DNA from: Pseudomonas viridiflava
Lineage (GTDB): Bacteria > Pseudomonadota > Gammaproteobacteria > Pseudomonadales > Pseudomonadaceae
Direction: 5' to 3'
DNA: 33,699 bases
Assembly (NCBI RefSeq): GCF_001642795.1
Contig: NZ_LKEH01000035.1
Span: 1 to 33,699 of the forward strand
Below are positions 24,161 through 31,922 of this stretch, piece after piece. The position numbers and the translations under genes were made by a program. The notes below the pieces were generated by a model, which was given only the letters and a program-made list of their open reading frames with translations, had not been told where the DNA came from and did no database searches. Numbering within the stretch: position 1 is the first letter of the stretch; each line of letters starts with the position of its first letter.

Positions 24161-25342
24161 TCAGTGGGAGCTGGCGTCAACTTGCGCACCTGAAGCCATC
24201 AGATGGTTGCCTAGCGCGTAGACGGTGCAAGCGGGTCGATCGCCAATAACATTCTTTTGACAGTATTCCATCGCCTTGGCGGCGGCATCGTCTTGAGTTC
24301 GCTCACCCTTACTCCAGCCCCAGACACCTTTGCCATTGGTTGCGAACGCTTTCTCGTACGACTGGTCTTGCGCATATGCACGCAAGGCGTCCTTTGCTGC
24401 AGCACTCAGTTCTGCGGGTGCGGGAAGATCGGTTGCAGGCAGTGCCACGATTTCCTGAGATGCAAGCTGCTGTTTGTTCAGAAAGTCGGCAACGGTATTC
24501 CACCACGTTTGTTCAGGCGCCCATTCTATAAAGACATGACCGTTTTTTTCGAATGCCGGAGCCTCCTGAAACTCACCGATGCCTCCGGCAGAGAGATAGG
24601 TATCAAACATCTCTCTGCTCAGCGGCATAGGAAACACCTCGTCATTAACGGCATAAAGCCAGAGGGCAGGCACGTGTGACCGCCTGCCAAAGCTTGCGAT
24701 GGATGCTAACAAGTGCTCTTTGTCGCAAACCCCACCCGACTTGATTGCGCCACGACCACCATCGAAGTTGATGATCGCTTGCACGCCCGGAGGATTGTCG
24801 GCACCGGCAGCCAATACCGCGAAGCCTCCTGCAGATTGCCCCATCATGATGGCTTCATCAGGCGAGGCCCACGATTCAAGCCGGATGGCGCTCAGAGCGG
24901 CGATGAGATCGTCGGCTGCAATTTTACCGGCCCTCGCATGATGGGGATGCTCGCAGGTTCCAACCTGGTGCTGGTACTCGGTGACGCCTGAAGACTTTCC
25001 ATACCCTTGGCGCATGACCACAACTGACGCGTAGCCATGACGAGCAAAGGCTATCGCCGCCGATGAAAATCGGTTAGGGCTGATAGCGCGATCAATCTGA
25101 TTGCCATCGGTGCCATGGGTGATCAACGCAACCGGCCAGCGTCCAGGCCTGTCGGGGCGTGTGACAAACGCATCCAGCGTCGCCCTCTGTCCGTCAGGCA
25201 GGCTGATGTTCAGGACAAGAGGCTCTCTGACAAGGCCGTCAATCTGGTCGTTGACCTCAGGCGTTTGTGTCCAGCCGATGGTTGTCCAGGCAAGCAGAAA
25301 GGGCAGCAGTATCCAGGCGAAAGATGATTGTTTGAACGCCAT
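24161..25342 (-). CDS. Secreted dienelactone-hydrolase-type alpha/beta hydrolase
   Basis: This 393-residue protein has a signal peptide (MAFKQSSFAWILLPFLLAWT..., cleavage near 25). An alpha/beta hydrolase domain follows, with an oxyanion region ALITHGTDGNQ, the nucleophile motif GQSAGGFAV (Ser) and a triad of Asp (YAVNDEVFP) and His (KNGHVFIEW). A further C-terminal segment of about 70 residues (KAFATNGKGVWGWSKGERT ... EYCQKNVIGDRPACTVYA) carries a Cys pair and a Trp-Gly motif resembling small domains attached to secreted enzymes. The start at 25342 has AGAGG upstream; a TTG at 25447 would add 35 residues without signal character. The substrate is unknown. Confidence 0.82.
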   Translation of the reverse strand: MAFKQSSFAWILLPFLLAWTTIGWTQTPEVNDQIDGLVREPLVLNISLPDGQRATLDAFVTRPDRPGRWPVALITHGTDGNQIDRAISPNRFSSAAIAFARHGYASVVVMRQGYGKSSGVTEYQHQVGTCEHPHHARAGKIAADDLIAALSAIRLESWASPDEAIMMGQSAGGFAVLAAGADNPPGVQAIINFDGGRGAIKSGGVCDKEHLLASIASFGRRSHVPALWLYAVNDEVFPMPLSREMFDTYLSAGGIGEFQEAPAFEKNGHVFIEWAPEQTWWNTVADFLNKQQLASQEIVALPATDLPAPAELSAAAKDALRAYAQDQSYEKAFATNGKGVWGWSKGERTQDDAAAKAMEYCQKNVIGDRPACTVYALGNHLMASGAQVDASSH

Positions 25343-25400
25343 TTGATGAGCCTCTTGAGTGCTTTCAGGAAGTGGCTTTTTATTAAGGTCAGGGCCTTGT

Positions 25401-26069
25401 TCAAGCTGACAGGCGTTGTGTGTGATTTGAACCAGCTTTTTCGGCAAAAGTACTATCAGGCAGACGCGTTACATTCAAGCATGCAGTGGCTTGGACCGAG
25501 GATCTGCGCTGCATATGCTCCATAAACCTTTCGATTGCCTGCAGGTCACTCAAATTTATGTTCAGGTGGATAGCATGTTGCACCGCTACGAAGGCATAAG
25601 CGTCTGCAACCGTGAAGTGATGGCCCATCAACCAGGCCCCTCTGCAAAGCTGTTCATCCAGCCACTCATACGGCCCGCGTAGCCATTGGCGATAGTAGGC
25701 CGCAGTCGTCGTGTCGATACGCGGACTCAACAGGACGCTGTTGGCTTTATGCATCTCGGTCGCAATGAAGTTCAAGGTTTCCAGCAAACGAATACGTTCA
25801 AGTGTTCCATGCATTGGCGCGAGTTCAAGGCAGGGCGCCTGGTCGGCAATACAGGTCAGGATGACCGCCAACTCGCTGATTCGCTCGCCGTCGTGCAACT
25901 CCAGCAGCGGGACATAGCCCTTGGGATTGATCTCATGAAAGTCGGTACCGTCCAGCAACGACTGATTGCGGAGATCGACCTCAACCAATCTGAACGCGAG
26001 CCCCGTTTCGTGCAGCGCAATCTGCGCCGCCAGCGAGTAGGTTCCGGGTGAGTAATAAAGCGTCATCAT
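25401..26069 (-). CDS. Glutathione S-transferase family protein
   Basis: The 222-residue protein has an N-terminal thioredoxin-like domain (MTLYYSPGTYSLAAQIALHETGLAF) with NPKGYVPLLEL carrying the cis-proline and ERISELAVILTCIAD near the glutathione site. The C-terminal domain is helical (FTVADAYAFVAVQHA). It resembles the beta-class GstA enzymes that have SYS/CSLA-type motifs near the N terminus; here PGTYSLAA fits. It starts with two ATGs in tandem. The physiological substrate cannot be told. Confidence 0.9.
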   Translation of the reverse strand: MMTLYYSPGTYSLAAQIALHETGLAFRLVEVDLRNQSLLDGTDFHEINPKGYVPLLELHDGERISELAVILTCIADQAPCLELAPMHGTLERIRLLETLNFIATEMHKANSVLLSPRIDTTTAAYYRQWLRGPYEWLDEQLCRGAWLMGHHFTVADAYAFVAVQHAIHLNINLSDLQAIERFMEHMQRRSSVQATACLNVTRLPDSTFAEKAGSNHTQRLSA

Positions 26070-26256
26070 CAGTCGTTAGCCGCCGTTGTCAGGACCTTGC
26101 GCCGGGATCGTTTCCCTGTTGGGTTATCTGAGCATGGCGGGGTGTCAGTTTCTGGCACCAGGGTTTGGGTTGAGAAGATATGTGGCGCGTAATGAGGACG
26201 ATGACGCCGTGCTGAAACGTACGATTTCGGTGGGTGGGGCTGGCTTTCGGCAGGCG

Positions 26257-26282
26257 TTAAAAAGCCGGCTTGTGGCCGGCTT
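26257..26282 (-). terminator. Intrinsic terminator downstream of small ORF/repressor
   Basis: On the minus strand the 8-bp stem AAGCCGGC / GCCGGCTT (loop CACAA) is followed by TTTTTAA. It lies about 19 nt past the stop of the small ORF at 26301 and about 200 nt past the repressor gene, which suggests that the intervening ORF is part of that transcript. Confidence 0.75.
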
Positions 26283-26300
26283 CTCGTGGGCAGTTTTGGT

Positions 26301-26474
26301 CTATTTTTGGTAAACCGCAATCGCCTGCAAAAGGTGCATTCGCAAGGAATGCTGATAAGAGAGCAGGGCAGATGCGTCATCTGCCGTGCTGTGGCATCGC
26401 CGCTGGGCGGGGATGCTTTGGATGGCGGACAGCATACTGATGTTTGCCGCCCATGCCCAGCCTTGATGTGCCAT
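26301..26474 (-). CDS. Possible small protein downstream of repressor
   Basis: A 57-residue open frame (MAHQGWAWAANISMLSAIQS...) starts about 11 nt after the repressor stop. It has an amphipathic helical look with a Trp-rich N terminus, and it is followed by a clear intrinsic terminator. Its ribosome site is weak. No family is recognised. The placement is the main evidence; a longer reading up to 26504 is possible. Confidence 0.4.
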   Translation of the reverse strand: MAHQGWAWAANISMLSAIQSIPAQRRCHSTADDASALLSYQHSLRMHLLQAIAVYQK

Positions 26475-26484
26475 CACGCCAGTG

Positions 26485-27222
26485 TCAGAACAGCAGCATC
26501 GCATTTCTCCGGCTGTTGAGGGTGGACCACCAGAAGATCCAGCCCAGGATGCGGATGCGTTCGTCTTCGATGTCTTCGGCGCTGAAGATTTCGTCGGGGT
26601 ATTCGGCGTCGTTGTGGCTGCGCAGGCGCAGGCCGCCGTTGGGCAGGCGGTAGAGATAGCGCACGCGCAGGATGCCGCCGTGTTCGATAGCGTAGATTTC
26701 GCCGTCGATCACCTGCGTCAGTTCACGGTCCACTCCCAGAATCGAGCCATCCTGGATCTTGTCGGCCATGCTGTTGCCGACCATGGCGACGCACAGACAG
26801 TTTCTGGGGTCGATGCCCATGGTTTGCAGGACCTGCAGCGGCAGACGGATTTTTTGTCCTGGGGCTTCGGCCAGGACGGTTTTGCTGACGCCATGGGTGG
26901 ATTCGATTTCCTTGAAGATCTGAATTTCCACGTCTCCACGCAGCATGTTTCTTCCTTGATCCTGATGGACGATCAGTCGAGTGTCGCCGCCGTTGTTTTC
27001 ATTGGCGGAGTCGGTTGGGTGTTTGGGGCCTTCGCCGGTGCGCAGCCAGCGGGCGTTAACGGTTAATAATTCAGCCACCTCATCAATACGCGCCATGGGG
27101 ACGCCGCGCTTGAACCAGTTATTGACGTGTTGCGGCGTGATCTTGCGGTTGGCAGCAAAATCAGTCGCAGTGAGGTGGCACTCTTTGAGAAGGATGCGGA
27201 GTCGATCGCCTGATGTATTCAT
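26485..27222 (-). CDS. PrtR/LexA-like phage-type repressor with degenerate protease
   Basis: The 245-residue protein has an N-terminal HTH (about 17-40: TATDFAANRKITPQHVNNWF) and a C-terminal S24/LexA-type domain (about 98-240). The fold and flanking sequence match PrtR-like repressors (GEIYAIEHGG, LYRLPNGGLRLRSHN, ILGWIFWWST). The catalytic Ser is present in MVGNSM (Ser151). The lysine that should follow (LRVK) is Arg188 in ILRVRYLYRLP. The expected Ala-Gly or Cys-Gly cleavage bond is replaced by His110-Gly111. Self-cleavage after DNA damage is therefore likely lost or changed, while dimer formation and DNA binding may remain. The gene stands alone; no phage or tailocin genes adjoin it. CGTTTA motifs cluster upstream. 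Confidence 0.88.
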   Translation of the reverse strand: MNTSGDRLRILLKECHLTATDFAANRKITPQHVNNWFKRGVPMARIDEVAELLTVNARWLRTGEGPKHPTDSANENNGGDTRLIVHQDQGRNMLRGDVEIQIFKEIESTHGVSKTVLAEAPGQKIRLPLQVLQTMGIDPRNCLCVAMVGNSMADKIQDGSILGVDRELTQVIDGEIYAIEHGGILRVRYLYRLPNGGLRLRSHNDAEYPDEIFSAEDIEDERIRILGWIFWWSTLNSRRNAMLLF

Positions 27223-27250
27223 GGGGCCGAGTTTACTGGCGCGATCAGGA

Positions 27251-27451
27251 CGTTTAAATGAACGAGGTGTTGATGTCGGCGTTGTCGCTGGGGGTGTGCG
27301 GCTAGAGGTATTACAGACGGGACGTTTGTTGTGTAGGCATGTTCCGTAATCGCCGAATTTTGGATAAACGCTGAGGGATTTGTTCAGGCCGGGTGTGCGG
27401 GCGTTGACGGGATGTTTATTGCGAGAGAGCGATTAAACGCATTTTTAAACG
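27251..27451. repeat. Cluster of CGTTTA/TAAACG hexamers, candidate repressor operators
   Basis: Exact copies lie at 27251-27256 (CGTTTA) and 27365-27370, 27434-27439 and 27446-27451 (TAAACG). Near matches are CGTTTG (27323-27328) and TGTTTA (27413-27418). They fill the otherwise geneless region (27223-27620) before the repressor gene. No other gene is seen there. Confidence 0.45.
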
Positions 27452-27555
27452 TAGTTTTTGAAGAATGACCTTCATTTATAACGGATTTCGCGTTTGGGTA
27501 TCAGCCATCGGTTATCAAGCACTCCTGCTTTGCGCCATTGCGCAAGACTGAGCTT

Positions 27556-27634
27556 TAACGACGTGATAATAAAATGTGTCGCTACCGACGACATGAGTGG
27601 AGAACGTGTCGCTAAAAATGAAAAATAACGACAC
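27556..27634. repeat. Repeated GTGTCGCTA half-sites
   Basis: Two direct copies of GTGTCGCTA (27576-27584 and 27606-27614) lie exactly 30 bp apart. An inverted TAACGACAC (27626-27634) and a degenerate inverted TAACGACG (27556-27563) flank them, giving two inverted pairs. They stand immediately before the Fic remnant and may be the operator of its C-terminal winged-helix domain. Confidence 0.5.
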
Positions 27635-28114
27635 GTAAGCTTCGTATCAGGGCCTGTACGGCGTTGGCCGCAGCTAAACCGGCGGCTGAGCATTCCCAGC
27701 CAAGCGACACTGATCAATACCTTATCGCTGCTGGATATCACCAGAGAGCAGGCTTGAGAGCCGTGGTTGTTATTTATGCTTAGCGCCGTAGAAGAAACAG
27801 CACTCTGGACCTGCGGCAAAATTTCAGCCATTCGTAGTTTGTCAGAGCATACAGCTCAGTTCGTCCGTGATCGACTGCCCAAGACGTATTCACGCGAGCT
27901 GGTAGATGTAATATTCGAGCAGCCCTATTGCCGCATCAGCAACGTTGTCGATAAAGAAATTGCCCAGCGTCAGGCAGCGTCTCGCTATCTGAAGGATTTG
28001 GTAAGCATTGATGTCTTGCAAGAAGCGCAGGTAGGTAAGGAAAAGCTCTTCATCCACCCCAGGCTAATGAGGCTTTTGGCTCACGATAGCAATGATTTCA
28101 AACGCTATGCTTGA
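27622..28114 (+). pseudogene. Fic-family protein remnant with internal deletion
   Basis: Three pieces of one Fic (AMP-transferase) protein are visible. First, RACTALAAAKPAAE (27649-27690) matches the AALAELK..AAE part of the N-terminal domain. After a frameshift, IPSQATLINTLSLLD (27692-27736) matches the IPNQ..LINTL.LLEA segment that follows it. Then comes a TGA (27755-27757), where relatives have Trp, and EPWLLFMLSAVEETALWT...IFEQPYCRISNVVDKEIAQRQAASRYLKDL...KLFIHPRLMRLL, the C-terminal winged-helix part. The middle, including the HPFxxGNGR catalytic motif and the inhibitory helix, is missing (roughly 180-190 codons by family comparison). The C-terminal 115 residues from TTG 27767 could still be translated. 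No activity is expected. Confidence 0.8.
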
Positions 28115-28163
28115 TTCATTTGGAGGGCGCAAGGTGCGTATATCTTGAGGGGGATAAATGCCA

Positions 28164-28186
28164 AGACACCCGCACCGCAGGTGTCT
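28164..28186 (-). terminator. Hairpin downstream of ppa
   Basis: A 10-bp stem with one G-U pair (AGACACCTGC / GCGGGTGTCT on the minus strand, loop GGT) lies 20 nt past the ppa stop. The T tract after it is poor (TTGGCATTT), so termination may be weak. Confidence 0.5.
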
Positions 28187-28205
28187 CGACATGGCAAACC
28201 GTCAA

Positions 28206-28733
28206 TCAGCCTTTGAAGGCTGCAACCGATTTGGTGATTTCAGCACGGGCGGCTTCTGCGTCGCCCCAGCCTTCGATCTTGACCCATTTGCCTTTTTCGA
28301 GATCCTTGTAGTTCTCGAAGAAGTGCTTGATCTGCTCAAGCAGCAGGGCTGGCAGGTCGGTGTACTCTTTGACGTCGACGTACAGCTGGGACAGTTTGTC
28401 GTGCGGGACTGCGATGACTTTGGCATCGCCGCCGCCGTCGTCGGTCATGTGCAGGATGCCGACCGGGCGTGCGCGGATGACCGAACCCGGGGAAACCGGG
28501 TATGGGGTCACGACCAGCACGTCGAGGGGGTCGCCGTCATCCGCCAGGGTGTTGGGGATGAAGCCGTAGTTGGCTGGGTAGAACATTGGGGTGGCCATGA
28601 AACGATCAACGAACAGGCAATCGGTGTCTTTGTCGATTTCGTACTTGATCGGCGCGTGGTTGGCCGGGATTTCGATCGCGACGTAGATGTCGTTCGGCAG
28701 GTCTTTACCTGCCGGAATCTTGCTGTAGCTCAT
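28206..28733 (-). CDS. ppa: Inorganic pyrophosphatase
   Basis: The 175-residue soluble enzyme splits pyrophosphate and so drives biosynthesis forward. The family signature DDGDPLDVLV (65-74) with its metal-binding aspartates is intact, as are YGFIPNT (56-62), KVIAVPHDKL and HFFENYKDLE.GKWVK. The length fits the bacterial type I family. A -10 element (TATAAT on the minus strand, 28796-28801) lies about 65 nt upstream. Confidence 0.98.
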   Translation of the reverse strand: MSYSKIPAGKDLPNDIYVAIEIPANHAPIKYEIDKDTDCLFVDRFMATPMFYPANYGFIPNTLADDGDPLDVLVVTPYPVSPGSVIRARPVGILHMTDDGGGDAKVIAVPHDKLSQLYVDVKEYTDLPALLLEQIKHFFENYKDLEKGKWVKIEGWGDAEAARAEITKSVAAFKG

Positions 28734-28795
28734 TGGGCTTTGCCCCCGTAGTTGACCAGACAGATTTTGGCGCGAACCGCCAAAAAGTGGTCCGG

Positions 28796-28801
28796 ATTAT
28801 A
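28796..28801 (-). promoter_or_regulatory. -10 element upstream of ppa
   Basis: Perfect TATAAT on the minus strand, 63-68 bp before the ppa start. The -35 (TGGCAA at 17-bp spacing) is poor. Confidence 0.5.
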
Positions 28802-28842
28802 GGCATATTCTGTTTTGGTTGCCACGCGCGGGGTTGGCGGTT

Positions 28843-29655
28843 TCAGTCGGTGTCCTTGTAAGCCGGGTCCTGCTCTTGCAAAGCCTTCAGCCGGGCGAGG
28901 GTGTCCTGGCGGTAGAAGGCTTTGAGTTGGTCGTAGACAGCGGGATAGCTGGCGTGCAACAGGTCCGGGGCGCTGAAAAAGTATTCGCTGGTGACGGCGA
29001 AAAATTCGGCGGCGTCCTGAGCAGCGTACGGGTCGATGGTGGTTTCGGCGTCTGGGTTCAGGTCGAGCTGACGGTTGAGGTCGTCGAAGGCACTCTGCAT
29101 GATGCTGGCCCACTCGGTAACGCGCATATCGCTGTGCAGCGGTGGCAGACCGTTGGCGTCGCCGTTGAGCATGTCCAGTTTGTGTGCCAGCTCGTGGATC
29201 ACCAGGTTGTAGCCGTCCCAGTCACCGCTCGACATCACGCCTGGCCAGGCCAGAATCACCGGGCCTTGCAGCCATGCCTCGCCGCTGTGTTCGCCGTCCC
29301 ATTCGTGTTCGATGCCGCTGGCGTCGCGATGACGCTGCGGGCTGACGAAGTCGTCAGGGTAAAGCACGATCTCGTGAAAGCCCTGATACCAGTTCAGGTC
29401 GCCGAGATTCAGCAACGGCAGTTGCGCCTGTGCGGCCAGATACAGCCGGTGTTCATCGTTCAGTTCAACGCCCGGTAGTGCGGTCAGGTGCTTGTCGTGT
29501 AGAAACAACACGCAGGCATCGCGCAACTGCGCTTCCTGTTCTGCGCTCAGGCCGTCGAGGATCGGCAGGCGCTGGCGAACGGTTTGCCACAGCTCAGTGG
29601 AAACCGGGTGCTTCGCCAGCGTGCGTTGCCTGCGCCAGTTGCTGAATGACCACAT
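28843..29655 (-). CDS. mtfA: MtfA-type zinc peptidase
   Basis: The 270-residue protein matches the M90/MtfA family. The zinc motif HELAHKLD (154-161) is clear, with the third ligand probably in AQDAAEFFAVTSEYFF. WDGEHSGEAWLQGPVILAWPGV precedes it, as in the family. MtfA in E. coli binds the Mlc repressor and links it to sugar-transport control; whether the Pseudomonas protein has the same partner is unknown. It starts 3 nt after the dedA stop, so the two form an operon. Confidence 0.92.
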   Translation of the reverse strand: MWSFSNWRRQRTLAKHPVSTELWQTVRQRLPILDGLSAEQEAQLRDACVLFLHDKHLTALPGVELNDEHRLYLAAQAQLPLLNLGDLNWYQGFHEIVLYPDDFVSPQRHRDASGIEHEWDGEHSGEAWLQGPVILAWPGVMSSGDWDGYNLVIHELAHKLDMLNGDANGLPPLHSDMRVTEWASIMQSAFDDLNRQLDLNPDAETTIDPYAAQDAAEFFAVTSEYFFSAPDLLHASYPAVYDQLKAFYRQDTLARLKALQEQDPAYKDTD

Positions 29656-29658
29656 GGG

Positions 29659-30306
29659 TCAGCTGACGTCGACAGAGCGGCCTGTGCGGCTGCGCACGAC
29701 GCCGATGATCATCGGCAGCAGGGAAAGCACGATGATTGCCAGGACCAGGAACGTCAGGTTCTGCTTGATGAACGGCACGTTGCCGAAGAAGAAGCCGAGC
29801 GTGACCAGACTGCCCACCCACAGCACCGAACCCAGCATGCTGAAACCGACGAAGCGCGGGTAATGCATGCGGCCGACGCCCGCCACGAAGGGGGCGAAAG
29901 TGCGGATGATCGGCAGGAAGCGCGCCAGCGTAACGGTCTTGCCGCCATGACGCTCGTAGAACGCCTGGGTGCGCAGCAGGTAGTCGCGACGGAAAATCTT
30001 CGACCTGGGGTTGCTGAACAGTTTTTCACCCGCCGTGCGGCCTATGACGTAGTTCGTGCTGTCGCCCAGTATCGCTGCCAGCATCAACAGCCCGGCGAGC
30101 AGAACCGGGTCCATGCCGCCACCGGCTGCAACGGCACCTGCGATGAACAACAGGGAGTCGCCCGGCAGGAACGGCATGATCACCAGACCGGTCTCGCAGA
30201 AGATCACTAGAAACAGAATCGCGTAGATCCACGTGCCGTAGTTGGTCACCAGCATGTCGAGGTAAACATCGAGATGCAGGATGAGGTCGAGCGGGTTGAA
30301 TTCCAT
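29659..30306 (-). CDS. DedA-family membrane protein
   Basis: The 215-residue protein has the DedA (SNARE-associated) layout: a first membrane segment with ILFLVIFCETGLVIMPFLPGDSLLF, then ILGDSTNYVIGRTAG, then the conserved ARFLPIIRTFAPFVAGVGRM and two C-terminal segments. DedA proteins are undecaprenyl-phosphate or phospholipid flippase-like and support envelope stability and proton-dependent drug tolerance. The conserved arginines of GRFxPxxRT are kept. A good -10 (TATAAT, 30377-30382 minus) lies 70 bp upstream. mtfA follows directly. Confidence 0.93.
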   Translation of the reverse strand: MEFNPLDLILHLDVYLDMLVTNYGTWIYAILFLVIFCETGLVIMPFLPGDSLLFIAGAVAAGGGMDPVLLAGLLMLAAILGDSTNYVIGRTAGEKLFSNPRSKIFRRDYLLRTQAFYERHGGKTVTLARFLPIIRTFAPFVAGVGRMHYPRFVGFSMLGSVLWVGSLVTLGFFFGNVPFIKQNLTFLVLAIIVLSLLPMIIGVVRSRTGRSVDVS

Positions 30307-30376
30307 TGAAGCACCTGAGGCGAGAACCCTGATCCGGGTCGCATGCGGAAGAAACTACGTGTGCAGTACGCGCGGC

Positions 30377-30382
30377 ATTATA
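30377..30382 (-). promoter_or_regulatory. -10 element of dedA-mtfA operon
   Basis: Perfect TATAAT on the minus strand, 71-76 bp before dedA; no good -35 at 17 bp. Confidence 0.5.
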
Positions 30383-30455
30383 GAAGGAGAATGCGGGCAG
30401 AGGGCCGCAAGCTTTCAACAGAGATGTTACAACTGTTGCGAGGCAGGAGGTATGG

Positions 30456-30488
30456 GCGAGCAAAAACGGAAAAATCCGGATTGCTCGC
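30456..30488. terminator. Stem-loop downstream of GNAT gene
   Basis: An 8-bp stem (GCGAGCAA / TTGCTCGC) encloses a loop with an internal CGGA/TCCG pairing. It lies 9 nt past the minus-strand GNAT stop; no T tract follows, so its role as terminator is uncertain. Confidence 0.4.
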
Positions 30489-30496
30489 AAACACAA

Positions 30497-30958
30497 TCAA
30501 CGGTCCGAGTTGATCGGCAGCACGTAGTTCTTGAACTGGGTGTCTTCCTTGAATCCAATCGACTCGTAGACTTTTTGCGCCACGTCGTTGTTGCTGCTGG
30601 TCGACACGCGCATGCGCACGGCCTGGGTTTCCTTGGCCATTTTCTTGGCTTCTTTCATCAGGTGGTCGGCGACCAATTGTCTGCGGGCGTCTTCGGCGAC
30701 GTAGATGTCGTTGAGAATCCAGACGCGCTTGAGCGACAGCGAGGAATAGCTGGGGTAGAGCTGGCAGAAGCCCAGCAGTCTGTTCTCGTCATCCTTCGCC
30801 AGCGCGAGATAAATCACTGACTCTTCGCGGCGCAGGCGCTTCTCCAGAAAGTCCCGCGACGAATCCGGGAATGGCAGCTCGCCGTAGAATTCACGGTATT
30901 TGACGAACAACGGGCAGAGCAGGTCCAGGTGTTCGAGCGTGGCTTTTATGATCCGCAT
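30497..30958 (-). CDS. GNAT-family N-acetyltransferase
   Basis: The 153-residue protein has the GNAT fold: a first strand MRIIKATLEHLDLLCPLF, the core strand WILNDIYVAEDARRQLVADHLM (80-101), where acetyl-CoA pyrophosphate is bound, and a C-terminal NNDVAQKVYESIGFKED typical of the family. The acceptor is unknown. It lies between dedA and eutC, on the same strand as both, but no functional tie is evident. Confidence 0.88.
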   Translation of the reverse strand: MRIIKATLEHLDLLCPLFVKYREFYGELPFPDSSRDFLEKRLRREESVIYLALAKDDENRLLGFCQLYPSYSSLSLKRVWILNDIYVAEDARRQLVADHLMKEAKKMAKETQAVRMRVSTSSNNDVAQKVYESIGFKEDTQFKNYVLPINSDR

Positions 30959-31043
30959 GGTCGGGCCTCAACTTCACTATGGGCTAATGCAATGCGCCAG
31001 GATGGTCACAGCGATGCTGACTGGCGGCTTTAGAAAGCGCAAT

Positions 31044-31922
31044 CTAATGCGGGTCGTCGGGACCGGCGAGCAGGAAATTGCCAGTGCGTCTGTTCAGGTT
31101 GTCGGCGGCCTCGTCGGATTCCACAGTCTTGAGCTCGGCTTCGTCCTTGAGTTTTACCCCTGACACCTGACGGCAGCAGGCCTCGCGCATCAGGTATAGC
31201 AGGCGATGGGCTGCCATCCCGTAGCTCAGGCCTTCCAGGCGGATGTTGGAGATGCAATTGCGGTGCGCGTCGTTGAGCCCCACTTTCGGCGCGTAGGTGA
31301 AATACAGGCCCAGGCTGTCAGGAGAACTGAGACCGGGGCGTTCGCCGATCAGGATCACCACCATTTTTGCGCCAAGCAGCTCGCCGATCTCGTCGGCGAC
31401 GGCCACGCGACCCTGTTCCACCATGATCACAGGCGACAGCGTCCAGCCTTCTGCTTCAGCCTGTTCTTCCAGGCGCACCAGAAAGGGCACCGCGTGGCGA
31501 TGAACGGCCAGCGCTGACAGGCCGTCGGCCACCACTATCGCCAGATCGAGCCCGCCCGGATGAGCGGCGGCGTAGTCGCGCAGCTGGCTGGCGGACTCAT
31601 CGTTCAGGCGTCTTCCCAGATCCGGTCTTTGCAGATAGCTATCGCGGTCGGCGGCGGCGCTGTGCAGTAACAGGGTTTCACGGCCTTTTTCAGCCAATTG
31701 AGCGCTGATGGCCGCATGATCGAACGCCAGATGCACCGCATCGCGTGCCTGGGCATGGGCCAACTGAAAGTCCAGTTGCGCCGAGGTCGGCAGGCTGGTG
31801 CCGGTACGGCCCAAGGCAATACGAGCCGATGTCAGGCGACGCAGTTCCAGCCAGGGATTGGGCGGCGTGGCGTCCGGCTTGGCTTCAATGCTTTCCATTT
31901 CATTCACAGGCGGTTCCCTCAT
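31044..31922 (-). CDS. eutC: Ethanolamine ammonia-lyase small subunit
   Basis: The 292-residue subunit with EutB splits ethanolamine into acetaldehyde and ammonia with adenosylcobalamin. It carries the family blocks ELRRLTSARIALGRTGTSLPT, ARDAVHLAFDH and, near the end, KVGLNDAHRNCISNIRLEGLSY and ACCRQVSGVKLKDE. The ATG at 31922 overlaps the eutB stop (ATGA). A GTG at 31907 with AGGGA 7 nt upstream is an equally good start and would give 287 residues. The reading further upstream into eutB is a false extension. Confidence 0.94.
   Translation of the reverse strand: MREPPVNEMESIEAKPDATPPNPWLELRRLTSARIALGRTGTSLPTSAQLDFQLAHAQARDAVHLAFDHAAISAQLAEKGRETLLLHSAAADRDSYLQRPDLGRRLNDESASQLRDYAAAHPGGLDLAIVVADGLSALAVHRHAVPFLVRLEEQAEAEGWTLSPVIMVEQGRVAVADEIGELLGAKMVVILIGERPGLSSPDSLGLYFTYAPKVGLNDAHRNCISNIRLEGLSYGMAAHRLLYLMREACCRQVSGVKLKDEAELKTVESDEAADNLNRRTGNFLLAGPDDPH

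Noticed and set aside
26086..26313. 75-residue plus-strand frame downstream of the GST
   Set aside because: It runs through the terminator hairpin, has no ribosome site and no recognisable composition.
27472..27831. 119-residue minus-strand frame overlapping the Fic remnant
   Set aside because: The plus-strand Fic match in three pieces is far stronger, and this frame has no recognisable domain.
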